From NCBI RefSeq assembly GCF_029846255.1, contig NZ_JARVWQ010000001.1, positions 1,054,001 through 1,118,000 on the forward strand: 64,000 bases of DNA, written 5' to 3'. A model generated the notes under the pieces. It did no database searches. It was not told where the DNA came from and saw only the letters and a list, made by a program, of their open reading frames with translations. Numbering within the stretch: the first letter of the stretch is position 1; the number at the start of each line of letters is the position of its first letter. Below are positions 24,668-33,457 of the stretch, in pieces. The position numbers and the translations under genes are program-made. Source of the stretch: Amnibacterium sp. CER49. GTDB taxonomy: Bacteria; Actinomycetota; Actinomycetes; Actinomycetales; Microbacteriaceae.

Positions 24668-25600
24668 ATGACGAAGCCGCGCAGGAGGGTGCTCGGACGC
24701 AGCCGGAAGCGCGAGGAACGGAGCGCGTACCTCTTCATCGCGCCGTGGATCGCGGGGTTCCTCCTCTTCTGGCTCGCGCCGATGGCGATCTCCGTCGTGC
24801 TGAGCCTGATGGACTGGGACCTGCTGTCGACGCCGAAGTGGATCGGCCTGCAGAACTACGCCGAGCTGTTCTTCAACGACCGGACCTTCTGGGTCTCGGT
24901 GGGCGTCACGCTCAAGTACATCGTCCTGTCCGTCCCGCTGTACCTCGTCACCGGGCTCCTGCTGTCGCTGCTGCTCAACCTGAAGATCCGCGGCATCACC
25001 GTCTTCCGCACGATCCTCTTCATCCCGTCGATCCTCAGCGGGGTCGCCGTCGCGGTGCTGTGGGTGGCCATGCTCAACCCGGACACGGGGGCGGTGAACG
25101 ACGTGCTGCGCCAGATCGGCATCAGCTCGCCTCCGCGGTGGCTGCAGGATCCCTCGTGGGCCGTGCCCTCGATCGTGCTCGTGGGCCTCTGGGGCATCGG
25201 AGGCGGCGCGATCATCTATCTCTCCGGCCTCCAGAACATCGGAGCGCAGCTGTACGAGGCGGCGCGCATCGACGGTGCCGGCGCGTTCCAGCGCTTCCGG
25301 TTCGTCACGCTGCCGATGCTCACCCCCACCCTGCTGTTCGTGCTGCTGACGTCGCTCATCGACGCGTTCCAGGTGTTCGACACGGCCTACGTGCTCGGCG
25401 GCAGCCAGGGCGGCGTCGGGGACTCGCTGCGGTTCTACCTGATCAACCTCTACAACGCGGGGTTCGTGGGCGGCCGATTCGGCTACGCCTCCGCCATGGC
25501 CTGGATCCTCGTCCTCGCCGCCGCCGCAGTCATCCTGATCATCTTCCGGACATCGGGCCGGTGGGTCTACTACGAGTACGACCCGGAAAGCGAGAGGTAG
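24668..25600 (+). CDS. Sugar ABC transporter permease (MalF-like)
   Basis: A 310-residue membrane protein with six hydrophobic segments. It has the CUT1 permease start region YLFIAPWIAGFLLFWLAPM and the EAA loop YEAARIDGAGAFQRFRFVTL, which contacts the ATPase. It partners the next gene product to form the membrane channel. ATG 24668 was chosen because AAAGGAG precedes it by 5 bases; an earlier in-frame ATG overlapping the ATPase gene at 24575 lacks a site and would add a polar extension. It lies in the operon with the ATPase upstream and the second permease 4 bases downstream. Confidence 0.93.
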   Translation: MTKPRRRVLGRSRKREERSAYLFIAPWIAGFLLFWLAPMAISVVLSLMDWDLLSTPKWIGLQNYAELFFNDRTFWVSVGVTLKYIVLSVPLYLVTGLLLSLLLNLKIRGITVFRTILFIPSILSGVAVAVLWVAMLNPDTGAVNDVLRQIGISSPPRWLQDPSWAVPSIVLVGLWGIGGGAIIYLSGLQNIGAQLYEAARIDGAGAFQRFRFVTLPMLTPTLLFVLLTSLIDAFQVFDTAYVLGGSQGGVGDSLRFYLINLYNAGFVGGRFGYASAMAWILVLAAAAVILIIFRTSGRWVYYEYDPESER

Positions 25601-25604
25601 AGCC

Positions 25605-26528
25605 ATGAGTGTCGCCACGGCGAAGCCGAGACCAGACGCCGACGGGGCTGGACGGAACCGCGCCTACCCCCTCGCCACCCTCATCCGGCGCCGCGGGAAG
25701 CGGGCGGTCCTGAAGGGCGCCGCATACGTGATCCTTCTCGCGCTGTCCGCCTTCGTGCTGCTTCCCGTCGCGTGGATGCTGACGGCTGCGCTCAAGCCCG
25801 ATCTCGTGTCGGTGTTCACGGTGACCCCGCAGTGGTTGCCCACGGACCACTGGGACTGGGTCAACTTCCGTCGCGCCCTGTTCGACACGCTGCCGTTCGC
25901 CCGCTACACCTTCAACACGCTGGTGATCGCGGGGGGCAACATCCTCGGGACGCTGATCTCCTGCTCGCTCGTCGCCTACGGGTTCGCGCGGCTGCGGTTC
26001 CGAGGCAGCGGCCCGCTGTTCTACGTGCTCATCGTCACCATGCTGATCCCCTGGCAGGCGCTGATGGTTCCGCAGTTCCTCATGTTCTTCAAGATCGGCT
26101 GGTACGGGACGATCCTCCCGCTCATCGCCCCGGCGTTCGGCGGCACCGCGTTCTACATCTTCCTCATCCGCCAGTACATGCGGACCATCCCGCGCGAGCT
26201 CGACGAGGCGGCCCTCGTCGACGGGCTCAACAGGTGGCAGATCTTCTGGCGCATCGTCCTGCCGCTCAGCACGCCCGTGCTGACGGTCTGCGCGGTGTTC
26301 ACGTTCATCTACAACTGGAACAACCTGCTCGGCCCGCTCATCTACCTGAACAACGACAGCCAGTTCACGATCCCCATCGGCCTGGCCAACCTGGTCACCC
26401 GCGCGGGCACGCCCTGGAACCTGCTCATGGCCGCCAACCTGCTGTCGATCATCCCGCCCGTCGTGATCTATTTCGTGGTTCAGCGGAAGCTGATCGGCGG
26501 GATCGCGTCGGTGGGTCTGAAGGGCTGA
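25605..26528 (+). CDS. Sugar ABC transporter permease (MalG-like)
   Basis: A 307-residue permease with about six membrane helices (first LLALSAFVLLPVAWMLTAAL). It has the EAA loop ELDEAALVDGLNRWQIFWRI and ends with VVIYFVVQRKLIGGIASVGL followed by KG, the typical MalG C-terminus. It forms the heterodimeric channel with the previous gene product. ATG 25605 follows GAGAGGTAGAGCC. Its stop is followed by a strong terminator, so the ABC unit ends here. Confidence 0.94.
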   Translation: MSVATAKPRPDADGAGRNRAYPLATLIRRRGKRAVLKGAAYVILLALSAFVLLPVAWMLTAALKPDLVSVFTVTPQWLPTDHWDWVNFRRALFDTLPFARYTFNTLVIAGGNILGTLISCSLVAYGFARLRFRGSGPLFYVLIVTMLIPWQALMVPQFLMFFKIGWYGTILPLIAPAFGGTAFYIFLIRQYMRTIPRELDEAALVDGLNRWQIFWRIVLPLSTPVLTVCAVFTFIYNWNNLLGPLIYLNNDSQFTIPIGLANLVTRAGTPWNLLMAANLLSIIPPVVIYFVVQRKLIGGIASVGLKG

Positions 26529-26552
26529 CGCTCCGCCAGAGCGTTCTGTCAC

Positions 26553-26600
26553 CGGTCCCGCTCCTCGCCCCCTGCCGCAGGGCGGGGAGCGGGACCGTCT
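26553..26600 (+). terminator. Terminator of the ABC transporter unit
   Basis: CGGTCCCGCTCC pairs with GGAGCGGGACCG through a GC-rich stem near 26553-26596, followed by TCTTTCT, one of the few hairpins here with a T-rich tail. Confidence 0.8.
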
Positions 26601-26719
26601 TTCTGCACCCGAGCACGCCGGGCATCGAGGGCGCGCTGCCATGGATGCGCCTCGGCGCCCGGCCCCGACGCGAACCGAGCGGTGCGACGACGTCGCACCC
26701 CGAGAGAGGCAGCATCCGC

Positions 26720-28885
26720 ATGGCAGTACGGTTCAACCCCGAGCGACGGGAGTGGCACCTCGAGGACGGCGACCTCCTCTACATCCTCGGACTGGACGAC
26801 TCCGACCGGCTCCGGACCCGGTACCTGGGCAGCAGCACCTGGCGCGAGTTGACCACCTCCGACGGGTGGTCGACGCCCCCAGATCCCGAGCCCCGGTTCT
26901 TGGAGGAGTGGTGGGAGCTGCGGTTCGACCTCGAGTACCCGGCCCGAGGTCCGTACGTCTTCTCCGAGACCACGCTCGCCGTGTCGTTCGGCGACGCGGA
27001 CCGGGACGTCGGTCTGCGGTTCGGCTCCTACGACATCACGGGCGAGCACCTGGTCATCGAGCTGCACGACCGGTTCCACGAGCTGTTGGTGCGGCTCAAC
27101 TACCGGCTCTCGCCCGGCAGCGGCACCGTCCGCCGCTGGGCCGAGATCGGCAACCTGGGCGCCTCCCCGGCGCACCTCGAGCAGGCGGCGACGTTCTCGG
27201 TGTGCATGCGGCCCGCGGAGTACGTGCTGCACCACCTCACGGGTGAGGGCCTGCTCGAGCTGCAGCCCGTCGTCGAGGTGCTCACCGCCGGTCGGAAGGT
27301 GATCGAGAGCCGGCGCGGCATGACCGGGCACAAGCATCAACCGTGGTTCGCCCTGGAGAACGCGGCCGACGGCGAGATCGTGTTCGGCGCGCTCGAGTGG
27401 TCCGGCAACTGGAAGCTCGGGTTCGAGACCGACCTCAGCCACTCGCTCGCCGTGGTCGGCGGGATGCATGAATTCGACTTCGACCACGTCCTCGAACCGG
27501 ACGAGGTCTTCACCACGCCCGCAGCCGTGCTCGGCGTGACCCGTGGCGGCTTGGACGACGCAGCGAGGGCCATGCACCGCTACGTGAACGGCTCGGTCCT
27601 GCCGGTACGGCCCGGAGACCCCACGCTGCCGATCATCTTCGAGGGCTGGTACGTGAACTCCGGCATCGGGATCACGGCCGAATCGCTCATCGCCGATGTC
27701 GGCCGGGCGGCCGACATCGGCGTCGAGCTCTTCATCGTCACCGCCGGCTGGTACACCGACATCCAGGCCGGGTTCGACTTCCTGACGCACGAAGGCGACT
27801 GGAACCCGCGCCCGGAGGCGTTCCCGCTCGGTCTGGAGCAGGTGGCCCGAGAGGCGCGGAGGCGGGGGATGCGGTTCGGGCTCTGGGTCGAGCCGGAAGC
27901 GGTGTCCGCGGACTCCGATCTGTTCCGCGAGCATCCGGAGTGGGTCTTCCAGACCGTCCGTGGGCCGAACCCGACCGCCCACGGCCAGATGCTGCTCAAC
28001 CTCGCTCGCCCCGACGTGTACGCGCACGTCCGGAACGACCTGTTCAGGCTGATCGAGCGCTACGAGCTCGACTACCTCCGAACCGACCTGAACCAGCCGT
28101 TCCGTGAGCTGTCCGACCCGTCCGGCGCGTCGGGACCCGGGCGGGACCTCTCCTGGCGGCACGTGTCGAACTACTACCGGTTGCTCGACGAGCTGAGGCG
28201 GGCCTTTCCGTCGCTGATCATCGAGAACTGCGCCGGGGGCGGCGGACGGATCGACCTCGGCATGCTCCAGCGCACCGACACCGTGTGGCTGAGCGACACC
28301 ACCGACCAGTTCGCGCGACTGTCGATGTTCATGGCCGGGACGTCGTTCCTGCCGCAGCGGGTCTGCGAGAACTGGATCACGTACCCCGGCCTGCGGCCGG
28401 GGGGCGAGTCCTCCCCTGCACGGAAGCCGCCCGCCTACGACACGGACTTCGGCTTCCGGGTCGCGATGCTCGGCAACATCGGGGTCAGCGCCGACCTCGA
28501 GCACGTCCCCGGCGGCTGGCTCGCGCGGGCCCGGCATCATCTGGCCCGCTACAAGGAGCTCCGCACCACCATCCAGCTCGGCGAGCTGCACCGGCTGACC
28601 CCGGCTCCGCCGCGGGACGGATCGGGGACCTGGTGCGCCGCCGCCATGGTGGCCGACGACGCGAGCGAAGCAGTGGTCTTCTGCTTCCGCCTGGCGAGCG
28701 GGGAGGCGGCGGCCGTCTTCCGGGTCCCCGGGCTGGATCCCACGTCCACGTACTCGGTCGAGGTGGACGACGGCGGAGGCGTGGAGCAGCGGTCGGGCGC
28801 GCAGCTCGCCGAGGAGGGCGTCGAGGTCACCGTGCCCCGCACGCACTCGTCGCAGCTGCTCACGATCCGGAGGCTCGACCGGTGA
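26720..28885 (+). CDS. Alpha-galactosidase, glycoside hydrolase family 36
   Basis: A 721-residue cytoplasmic enzyme with no signal peptide. An N-terminal beta-sandwich domain precedes the barrel, where IIFEGWYVNSGIGITAESL, GLWVEPEAVSADSDLF, YLRTDLNQPF (likely nucleophile Asp456) and VWLSDTTDQF (likely acid/base in the SD motif, Asp526) fit GH36. A C-terminal beta domain ends the protein. It should release terminal alpha-galactose from imported alpha-galactosides. The usual LKWDMN around the nucleophile reads LRTDLN, so a different but related alpha-glycoside is possible. ATG 26720 is preceded by GAGAGGCAG. It lies after the ABC operon terminator but in the same direction. Confidence 0.88.
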   Translation: MAVRFNPERREWHLEDGDLLYILGLDDSDRLRTRYLGSSTWRELTTSDGWSTPPDPEPRFLEEWWELRFDLEYPARGPYVFSETTLAVSFGDADRDVGLRFGSYDITGEHLVIELHDRFHELLVRLNYRLSPGSGTVRRWAEIGNLGASPAHLEQAATFSVCMRPAEYVLHHLTGEGLLELQPVVEVLTAGRKVIESRRGMTGHKHQPWFALENAADGEIVFGALEWSGNWKLGFETDLSHSLAVVGGMHEFDFDHVLEPDEVFTTPAAVLGVTRGGLDDAARAMHRYVNGSVLPVRPGDPTLPIIFEGWYVNSGIGITAESLIADVGRAADIGVELFIVTAGWYTDIQAGFDFLTHEGDWNPRPEAFPLGLEQVAREARRRGMRFGLWVEPEAVSADSDLFREHPEWVFQTVRGPNPTAHGQMLLNLARPDVYAHVRNDLFRLIERYELDYLRTDLNQPFRELSDPSGASGPGRDLSWRHVSNYYRLLDELRRAFPSLIIENCAGGGGRIDLGMLQRTDTVWLSDTTDQFARLSMFMAGTSFLPQRVCENWITYPGLRPGGESSPARKPPAYDTDFGFRVAMLGNIGVSADLEHVPGGWLARARHHLARYKELRTTIQLGELHRLTPAPPRDGSGTWCAAAMVADDASEAVVFCFRLASGEAAAVFRVPGLDPTSTYSVEVDDGGGVEQRSGAQLAEEGVEVTVPRTHSSQLLTIRRLDR

Positions 28886-28975
28886 ACCGCCGCTGATCCG
28901 GCCGGCGCCGTCAGCGCCCGGGCGGCGGGCCCCCGGCCCGACGACAGGACGCCGGCGTCCGACCTCCGGCCTCGG

Positions 28976-30610
28976 TCACGCGGATTCCACCGCGCTGCGC
29001 TCGACGGCCAGACCCGTGCGGTAGCGCTCGAGGAAGGCCGTGAAGGCGGCGACGTCGTCCTGCGCGGGCTCGACCGTGCGAACCTCGGCACCGGCGAAGA
29101 CATGGTCGTCGAGATACCGCGCAAGGTCGAGCTGCGCGTGCGAGGCGGAGTAGGCCGCCAGTACGGCGATGCCCCACGCCCCGCCCTCCGCGGCCTGCTC
29201 CCCCACCGCGACCGGCGCCGCGAGCGCGGCCGACAGGAACCGCTCGGCCACGCCCGGTGTGCGGAACAGGCCGCCGTGGGCGAGCATCCGCTCCAGCCGG
29301 ACGCCCTCCGAGGCGAGCACCCGCATGCCGAGGCTCAGCACGCCGAAGACGCCGTAGATCTGCGCCCGCATGAAGTTCGCGAGCGTGAATCGGCTGTCGG
29401 GGGTGCGCAGCACGAGCGGCCGTCCTTCGCGCAGTCCTGCGATGGGCTCGCCCGCGAGGAGGTTGTAGGCGAGCAGCCCGCCCGCGTCCCCCTCGCCGGC
29501 GAGCGCCTCCCGGAACAGCACCTCGTACACCGCGTCGGTGGCGAGCGCGGTGCCCGAGGCCTCGGCGAACCGGGTGAACAGGCCCACCCAGGCCGCGAGC
29601 TCACTGGCCCCGTTGTTGCAGTGCACCATGGCGACCGGGTCCCCGGCGGGGGTCGTCACCAGGTCGATCTCGTGGTGCACCTGCTCGAGCGGCCCCTCGA
29701 GGACGACCATCGCGAAGACGCTCGTGCCGACGCTGACGTTGCCCTCGCGCGGGGCGACGGAGTTCGTGGCGACCATCCCGGTGCCCGCATCCCCCTCGGG
29801 CGGGCACAGCAGCGCGCCCTCGCGCAGCGCGCCTGTCGGGTCGAGCAGCGCGGCACCGCTCGCGGTGAGCCGGCCGCCCTCCGCCCCGGCCTCCAGCACC
29901 TCGGGCAGCAGCGCGCGCAGGCGCAGAGCCGGAGCCCGGTCGGCGACGAGCTCGTCGAACCGCTGCAGCACCGTCTCGTCGTAGTCGTGGGTGCGGGGGT
30001 CGATCGGGACCATCCCGGATGCGTCGCCGACCCCGAGCACGGCACGCCCCGTCAGACGCTGGTGCACGAATCCCGCAAGGGTGGTGAGCGCAGCCACGTC
30101 CTTCACGTGCGGCTCCTCGTCGAGGATCGCCTGGTACAGGTGTGCGATCGACCAGCGCATGGGGATGTTCACGCCGAGCAGCTCGGTGAGCGCCGCGGCG
30201 GCGGGACCCGTGGAGGTGTTGCGCCAGGTCCGGAACGGCACGAGCAGCCGACCGTCGGCGCCGAAGGCGAGGTAGCCGTGCATCATCGCCGAGACGCCGA
30301 TCGCGGCCAGCGACTCGATGCCCACGTCGTAGCGCAGTCGGACGTCGGCCACGAGGTCCCGATATGCCTCCTGCAGCCCCGATTCCACGTCCTCGAGCGT
30401 GTAGGTCCACACGCCGTCGACGAACCGGTTCTCCCACTCGTGGCCGCCCGCCGCCAGCACCTGCGACCGCTCGCCGATGAGGCAGGCCTTGATCCGCGTC
30501 GAACCCAGCTCGATCCCGAGCACGGCTCGGCCGTGCGCGATCGTCGTCCTCGCCGCCTCCCGGAGCCCCTCGGTGGTCCCCCAGCCGGCCTGGTCGTCCG
30601 CATGGCTCAC
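28976..30610 (-). CDS. FGGY family carbohydrate kinase
   Basis: A 544-residue sugar kinase of the actin fold. The first FGGY domain has VLGIELGSTRIKACLIGERS, AIGVSAMMHGYLAF and GDASGMVPID; the second has VATNSVAPREGNVSVGTSVF (phosphate binding) and MLAHGGLFRTPG (adenosine motif). Relatives phosphorylate xylulose, ribulose or related ketoses in the cytoplasm. Together with the lyxose-isomerase-like protein it could route a pentose into the pentose phosphate pathway. GTG 30610 was chosen because AGGAGCAGCAC precedes it; longer upstream frames overlap the divergent LacI gene. Transcribed toward the GH36 gene. Confidence 0.9.
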   Translation of the reverse strand: MSHADDQAGWGTTEGLREAARTTIAHGRAVLGIELGSTRIKACLIGERSQVLAAGGHEWENRFVDGVWTYTLEDVESGLQEAYRDLVADVRLRYDVGIESLAAIGVSAMMHGYLAFGADGRLLVPFRTWRNTSTGPAAAALTELLGVNIPMRWSIAHLYQAILDEEPHVKDVAALTTLAGFVHQRLTGRAVLGVGDASGMVPIDPRTHDYDETVLQRFDELVADRAPALRLRALLPEVLEAGAEGGRLTASGAALLDPTGALREGALLCPPEGDAGTGMVATNSVAPREGNVSVGTSVFAMVVLEGPLEQVHHEIDLVTTPAGDPVAMVHCNNGASELAAWVGLFTRFAEASGTALATDAVYEVLFREALAGEGDAGGLLAYNLLAGEPIAGLREGRPLVLRTPDSRFTLANFMRAQIYGVFGVLSLGMRVLASEGVRLERMLAHGGLFRTPGVAERFLSAALAAPVAVGEQAAEGGAWGIAVLAAYSASHAQLDLARYLDDHVFAGAEVRTVEPAQDDVAAFTAFLERYRTGLAVERSAVESA

Positions 30611-30985
30611 GTGCTGCTCCTGTCGTTCCGGGCGAACCGCTGTGGTGGGGCGCGGCGCGGTTCCCCGCCCCGCCGCCCATCGCGGAAGCGGCTCGGTCGA
30701 CGACGAAGGCCGTGAGGAGCCGCGGAGGAAGTATGGCCCGCCTGCAGGCCCACCCGCTCCGCACCGGGACCGGAGCGCCTCGGGAACCCCCGATCCACCC
30801 GACGTCACCGAGGAGCGACCACGAGAGTCGTGCATCGGAGGGCGGACCGTCGAGACGCCCAGCGCTCGTGGCCCACCGGCGAGCGAGAAGCCGCGGTCGC
30901 TAGGGTGGACGACACGTCGAGTCGAGGTTTTGGATGGGCCCGGGCCCGTGACCGGTCTCCGGGATCCACTCGAGAAGGTGCTGCA
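30611..30985. other. Intergenic region between the kinase and LacI gene 2
   Basis: No gene seen. CATACT on the minus strand (30730-30735) is a -10-like element for the kinase gene. A TAGGGT hexamer near 30902 may serve the LacI gene. Neither of the two palindromic operators found elsewhere is present here. Confidence 0.4.
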
Positions 30986-32026
30986 ATGGCTGATGCCCCG
31001 ACTGCTCGACGCAAGCCCGCCGGCCTGCGCGATGTCGCCGCCCTGGCGGGGGTGTCGATGGGCACCGTCTCCAACGTGCTGAACCGTCCCCATGCCGTCG
31101 CGCCGGACACCCGGGAGCGGGTCGAGAACGCGATCAAGGAGCTCAACTTCGTGGGCTCGCACGCCGCGGTGCAGTTCCGGAGCGGTCGCAGCGAGCTCCT
31201 CGGTGTCGTCCTTCCCGATGTCGGCAACCCGTTCTGGGGGGACGTGCTGCGCGGGATCGAGTCGGTCACCGACGAGGCGGAGGTCTTCCCGGTGGTGAGC
31301 TCCACCCATCAGGACGCGGCTCGCGAGGACCGAGCCCTGCTGTCGTTCCTCAGCCGCCAGGTGAACGGTCTGCTGTACGCGCCGTCCGCAGCGGGCAGCG
31401 CGAGCCTGTCGGCGTACCTGCAGCGTGATGTCCCGGTCGTGATCTTCGAGCACGCCCTCGCCGATTCGTCGATCCCCTCCGTGTACGGCGACAACGTCGC
31501 GGGCGGTCGCGTCGCAGCGGCTCACCTCCTCTCGCTGGGACACCGCCGGATCGTGCTCGTCAACGGCCCGAGGACCGTCTCGTGGAGCCGGGACCGGCGG
31601 GCGGGCGCGCTCGAGGCGCTCGAGGACGCAGGGGCGTCCCCTGAGGATCTGCTCGAGGTCGTCGTCGGTGATCTGACGGCGGACCAGGGCGAAGCGGCCG
31701 TCGACCGGGTGCTCGCGTTGATCCCGGACGGTGGGGCGATCATGTGCGGGAACGACCTCGTCGCGCTCGGGGTGCTCCGCGGACTCCTCGCCCGCGGGCG
31801 TCACGTGCCGGAGGAGTTCTCCCTCGTCGGCTACGACGACGTCGAGTTCGCGCGCGCCCTGTCGCCGGCCTTGACGACCGTCCGGCAGCCCTCGTTCGAG
31901 ATGGGGCAGCTGGCGGCGACGATGCTGCTCCATCCCGAACCCGGCGAGCCGGTCCACGCCGCCTTCCAGCCGGAGCTCGTCCTGCGCAGCTCGACGGCCC
32001 CCATCCCCGGCTCGACGGGTCGCTGA
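30986..32026 (+). CDS. LacI family transcriptional regulator 2
   Basis: A 346-residue repressor. The HTH is GLRDVAALAGVSMGTVSNVL with the hinge region to residue 60. The sensor domain has LLGVVLPDVGNPFWGDVLRG, GHRRIVLVNGPRTVSWSRDR, MCGNDLVALGVLRGLLARG and FSLVGYDDVEFARALSPALT. It is a clear relative of LacI regulator 1. The ATG at 30986 follows GAGAAGGTGCTGCA. The gene is followed in the same direction by the sugar isomerase at 32283, which has a TGAACCGGTTCA site in its promoter, so it is a reasonable candidate to recognise that palindrome. Confidence 0.93.
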   Translation: MADAPTARRKPAGLRDVAALAGVSMGTVSNVLNRPHAVAPDTRERVENAIKELNFVGSHAAVQFRSGRSELLGVVLPDVGNPFWGDVLRGIESVTDEAEVFPVVSSTHQDAAREDRALLSFLSRQVNGLLYAPSAAGSASLSAYLQRDVPVVIFEHALADSSIPSVYGDNVAGGRVAAAHLLSLGHRRIVLVNGPRTVSWSRDRRAGALEALEDAGASPEDLLEVVVGDLTADQGEAAVDRVLALIPDGGAIMCGNDLVALGVLRGLLARGRHVPEEFSLVGYDDVEFARALSPALTTVRQPSFEMGQLAATMLLHPEPGEPVHAAFQPELVLRSSTAPIPGSTGR

Positions 32027-32178
32027 GCCGCACGCCACCCGGCGCAGCCCCCTGCAGCCTGCCGGGGCGCGGAGCGGCGAGCGCCGGGGTCCTGCCTCCC
32101 GCGCGGGGCTGCGATCCGGATGTCCCCTGCACCTCGACGCGAGCGCGACCCGCACGCCGCTGCGACCTCCTTCCGCGC

Positions 32179-32219
32179 TTGCCCGGCGAACTCGCCGAGG
32201 GCTATGTTGAACCGGTTCA
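32179..32219 (+). promoter_or_regulatory. Promoter with TGAACCGGTTCA operator (isomerase gene at 32283)
   Basis: TTGCCC (32179-32184), an 18-base spacer and TATGTT (32203-32208) form a promoter. The palindrome TGAACCGGTTCA at 32208-32219 starts at the last base of the -10 and covers the transcription start. Confidence 0.75.
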
Positions 32220-32282
32220 CACGTCGCGGAACGCGAGGATGTCGTCGCCAGAGCAGGCGGGACCGACAACGGGAGACGAAGC

Positions 32283-33107
32283 ATGGACAGGATTTCCTTC
32301 AACGGCGCCAACGTGGTCGCCGAGCAGCTGGGCTGGAACATGACGAAGGGGTGGGGCGAGGGAGACGCGGCGGCGACCGCCTACTACTCGCCCATCGCCA
32401 CCTTCGAGGAGCGGTTCGACGCCTTCATCAGCAAGGTGGTCGCCTCCGGATTCGACCATGTCGACATCTGGAGCGCGATGGTCAGCTACAAGTGGGCGAC
32501 GGACGCGCACATCGCAGCCGCGAACCGGGTCCTGTCGGAGCACGGGGTCACCGTGGTCAGCTACGGCGCCGGCTTCGGCGAGACCCCCGACGAGTTCCGT
32601 CGCGCCAACGAGGTGATCCTCGGACTCGGCTCCCGCCTGCTCGGCGGCGTCACCCCGCTGCTGTACTCGGACCGGGAGGCGACCCTGTCGATCCTGGCGG
32701 AGTACGGCACCGTCTTCGGCATCGAGAACCACCCTGAGCGGAACCCCAAGGAGCTCACGGACAAGATCGGCACCGACCACGACGGCCTCATCACCGCCAC
32801 CGTCGACACGGGCTGGTTCGCCACGCAGGGGTACGACCCGGCGCAGGCGCTGCGCGAGCTCGGCCCGCTCGTGGAGCACGTGCATCTGAAGGACATCCGC
32901 GCCGCCGGAGCGCACGAGACCTGCGCGCTCGGCGACGGCATCGTCGACATCGCGGACTGCGTGGCGGCGCTCCGCGACATCGACTACAGCGGCGTCATCA
33001 GCATCGAGCACGAGCCGGAGGACCACGACCCCTACCCCGAGGTGGTCGAGAGCCGGGCACGGCTGCTGGACGTCCTCGCCGGCCGCGCGCCGCAGCACGC
33101 AGCCTGA
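32283..33107 (+). CDS. Sugar phosphate isomerase/epimerase (xylose isomerase-like TIM barrel)
   Basis: A 274-residue AP-endonuclease-2 / xylose-isomerase-like barrel. GFDHVDIWSAM is an early strand, VFGIENHPER carries a likely metal-ligand Glu, TATVDTGWFATQGYDP a metal-ligand Asp, VEHVHLKDIRAAGAHE the His/Lys strand, and GVISIEHEPED the final Glu. The four acidic and histidine ligands typical of IolE/IolI- or tagatose-epimerase-like enzymes are therefore present. It should isomerise or dehydrate a sugar derivative in the cytoplasm; the exact reaction is unknown. GGGAGACGAAGC precedes the ATG. Under a TGAACCGGTTCA operator it belongs to the same regulon as the genes at 17776 and 18935. Confidence 0.85.
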   Translation: MDRISFNGANVVAEQLGWNMTKGWGEGDAAATAYYSPIATFEERFDAFISKVVASGFDHVDIWSAMVSYKWATDAHIAAANRVLSEHGVTVVSYGAGFGETPDEFRRANEVILGLGSRLLGGVTPLLYSDREATLSILAEYGTVFGIENHPERNPKELTDKIGTDHDGLITATVDTGWFATQGYDPAQALRELGPLVEHVHLKDIRAAGAHETCALGDGIVDIADCVAALRDIDYSGVISIEHEPEDHDPYPEVVESRARLLDVLAGRAPQHAA

Positions 33108-33119
33108 CCACCTGATCGA

Positions 33120-33153
33120 GGCCGCGCGACCCCCTCGGGGCTGTCGCGCGGCC
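33120..33153 (+). terminator. Terminator after the isomerase gene
   Basis: The 11-bp stem GGCCGCGCGAC / GTCGCGCGGCC with a 12-base loop, 12 bases beyond the stop, followed by TTCCGG. The remaining bases to 33457 contain no supported gene. Confidence 0.75.
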
Positions 33154-33457
33154 TTCCGGCCGTCCGAGGGCCGGGATCAGGACCCGTCGGCCGCCCTTCC
33201 GGGCGTCGGGGGTCGCCCCGCGCCCCGCTCAGCCGTACCGGTCCGAGCCGCTCCCGTGTGCCACGTCGCCTTCTCGGGGCCAACCGCGGGCCCGTCGAGC
33301 GAGCAGCGACCCCGTCACGGGTGCCCGGCGCTGTGCGCGGCGCGGCGGAGGACGCCGGAACCCGTCCCGAGGGGATCCGCGCGACGCGCCTCGCGGCACG
33401 GCGCGGGGACTCAGCAGGCGGGCTCGCCTCGACGAGAGCGTCGAGGTCCGACCGCGC

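Noticed and set aside
28976..32341. Upstream extension of the FGGY kinase frame to more than 1100 codons
   Set aside because: The extension is antisense to LacI gene 2, while the kinase fold and ribosome binding site begin at 30610.
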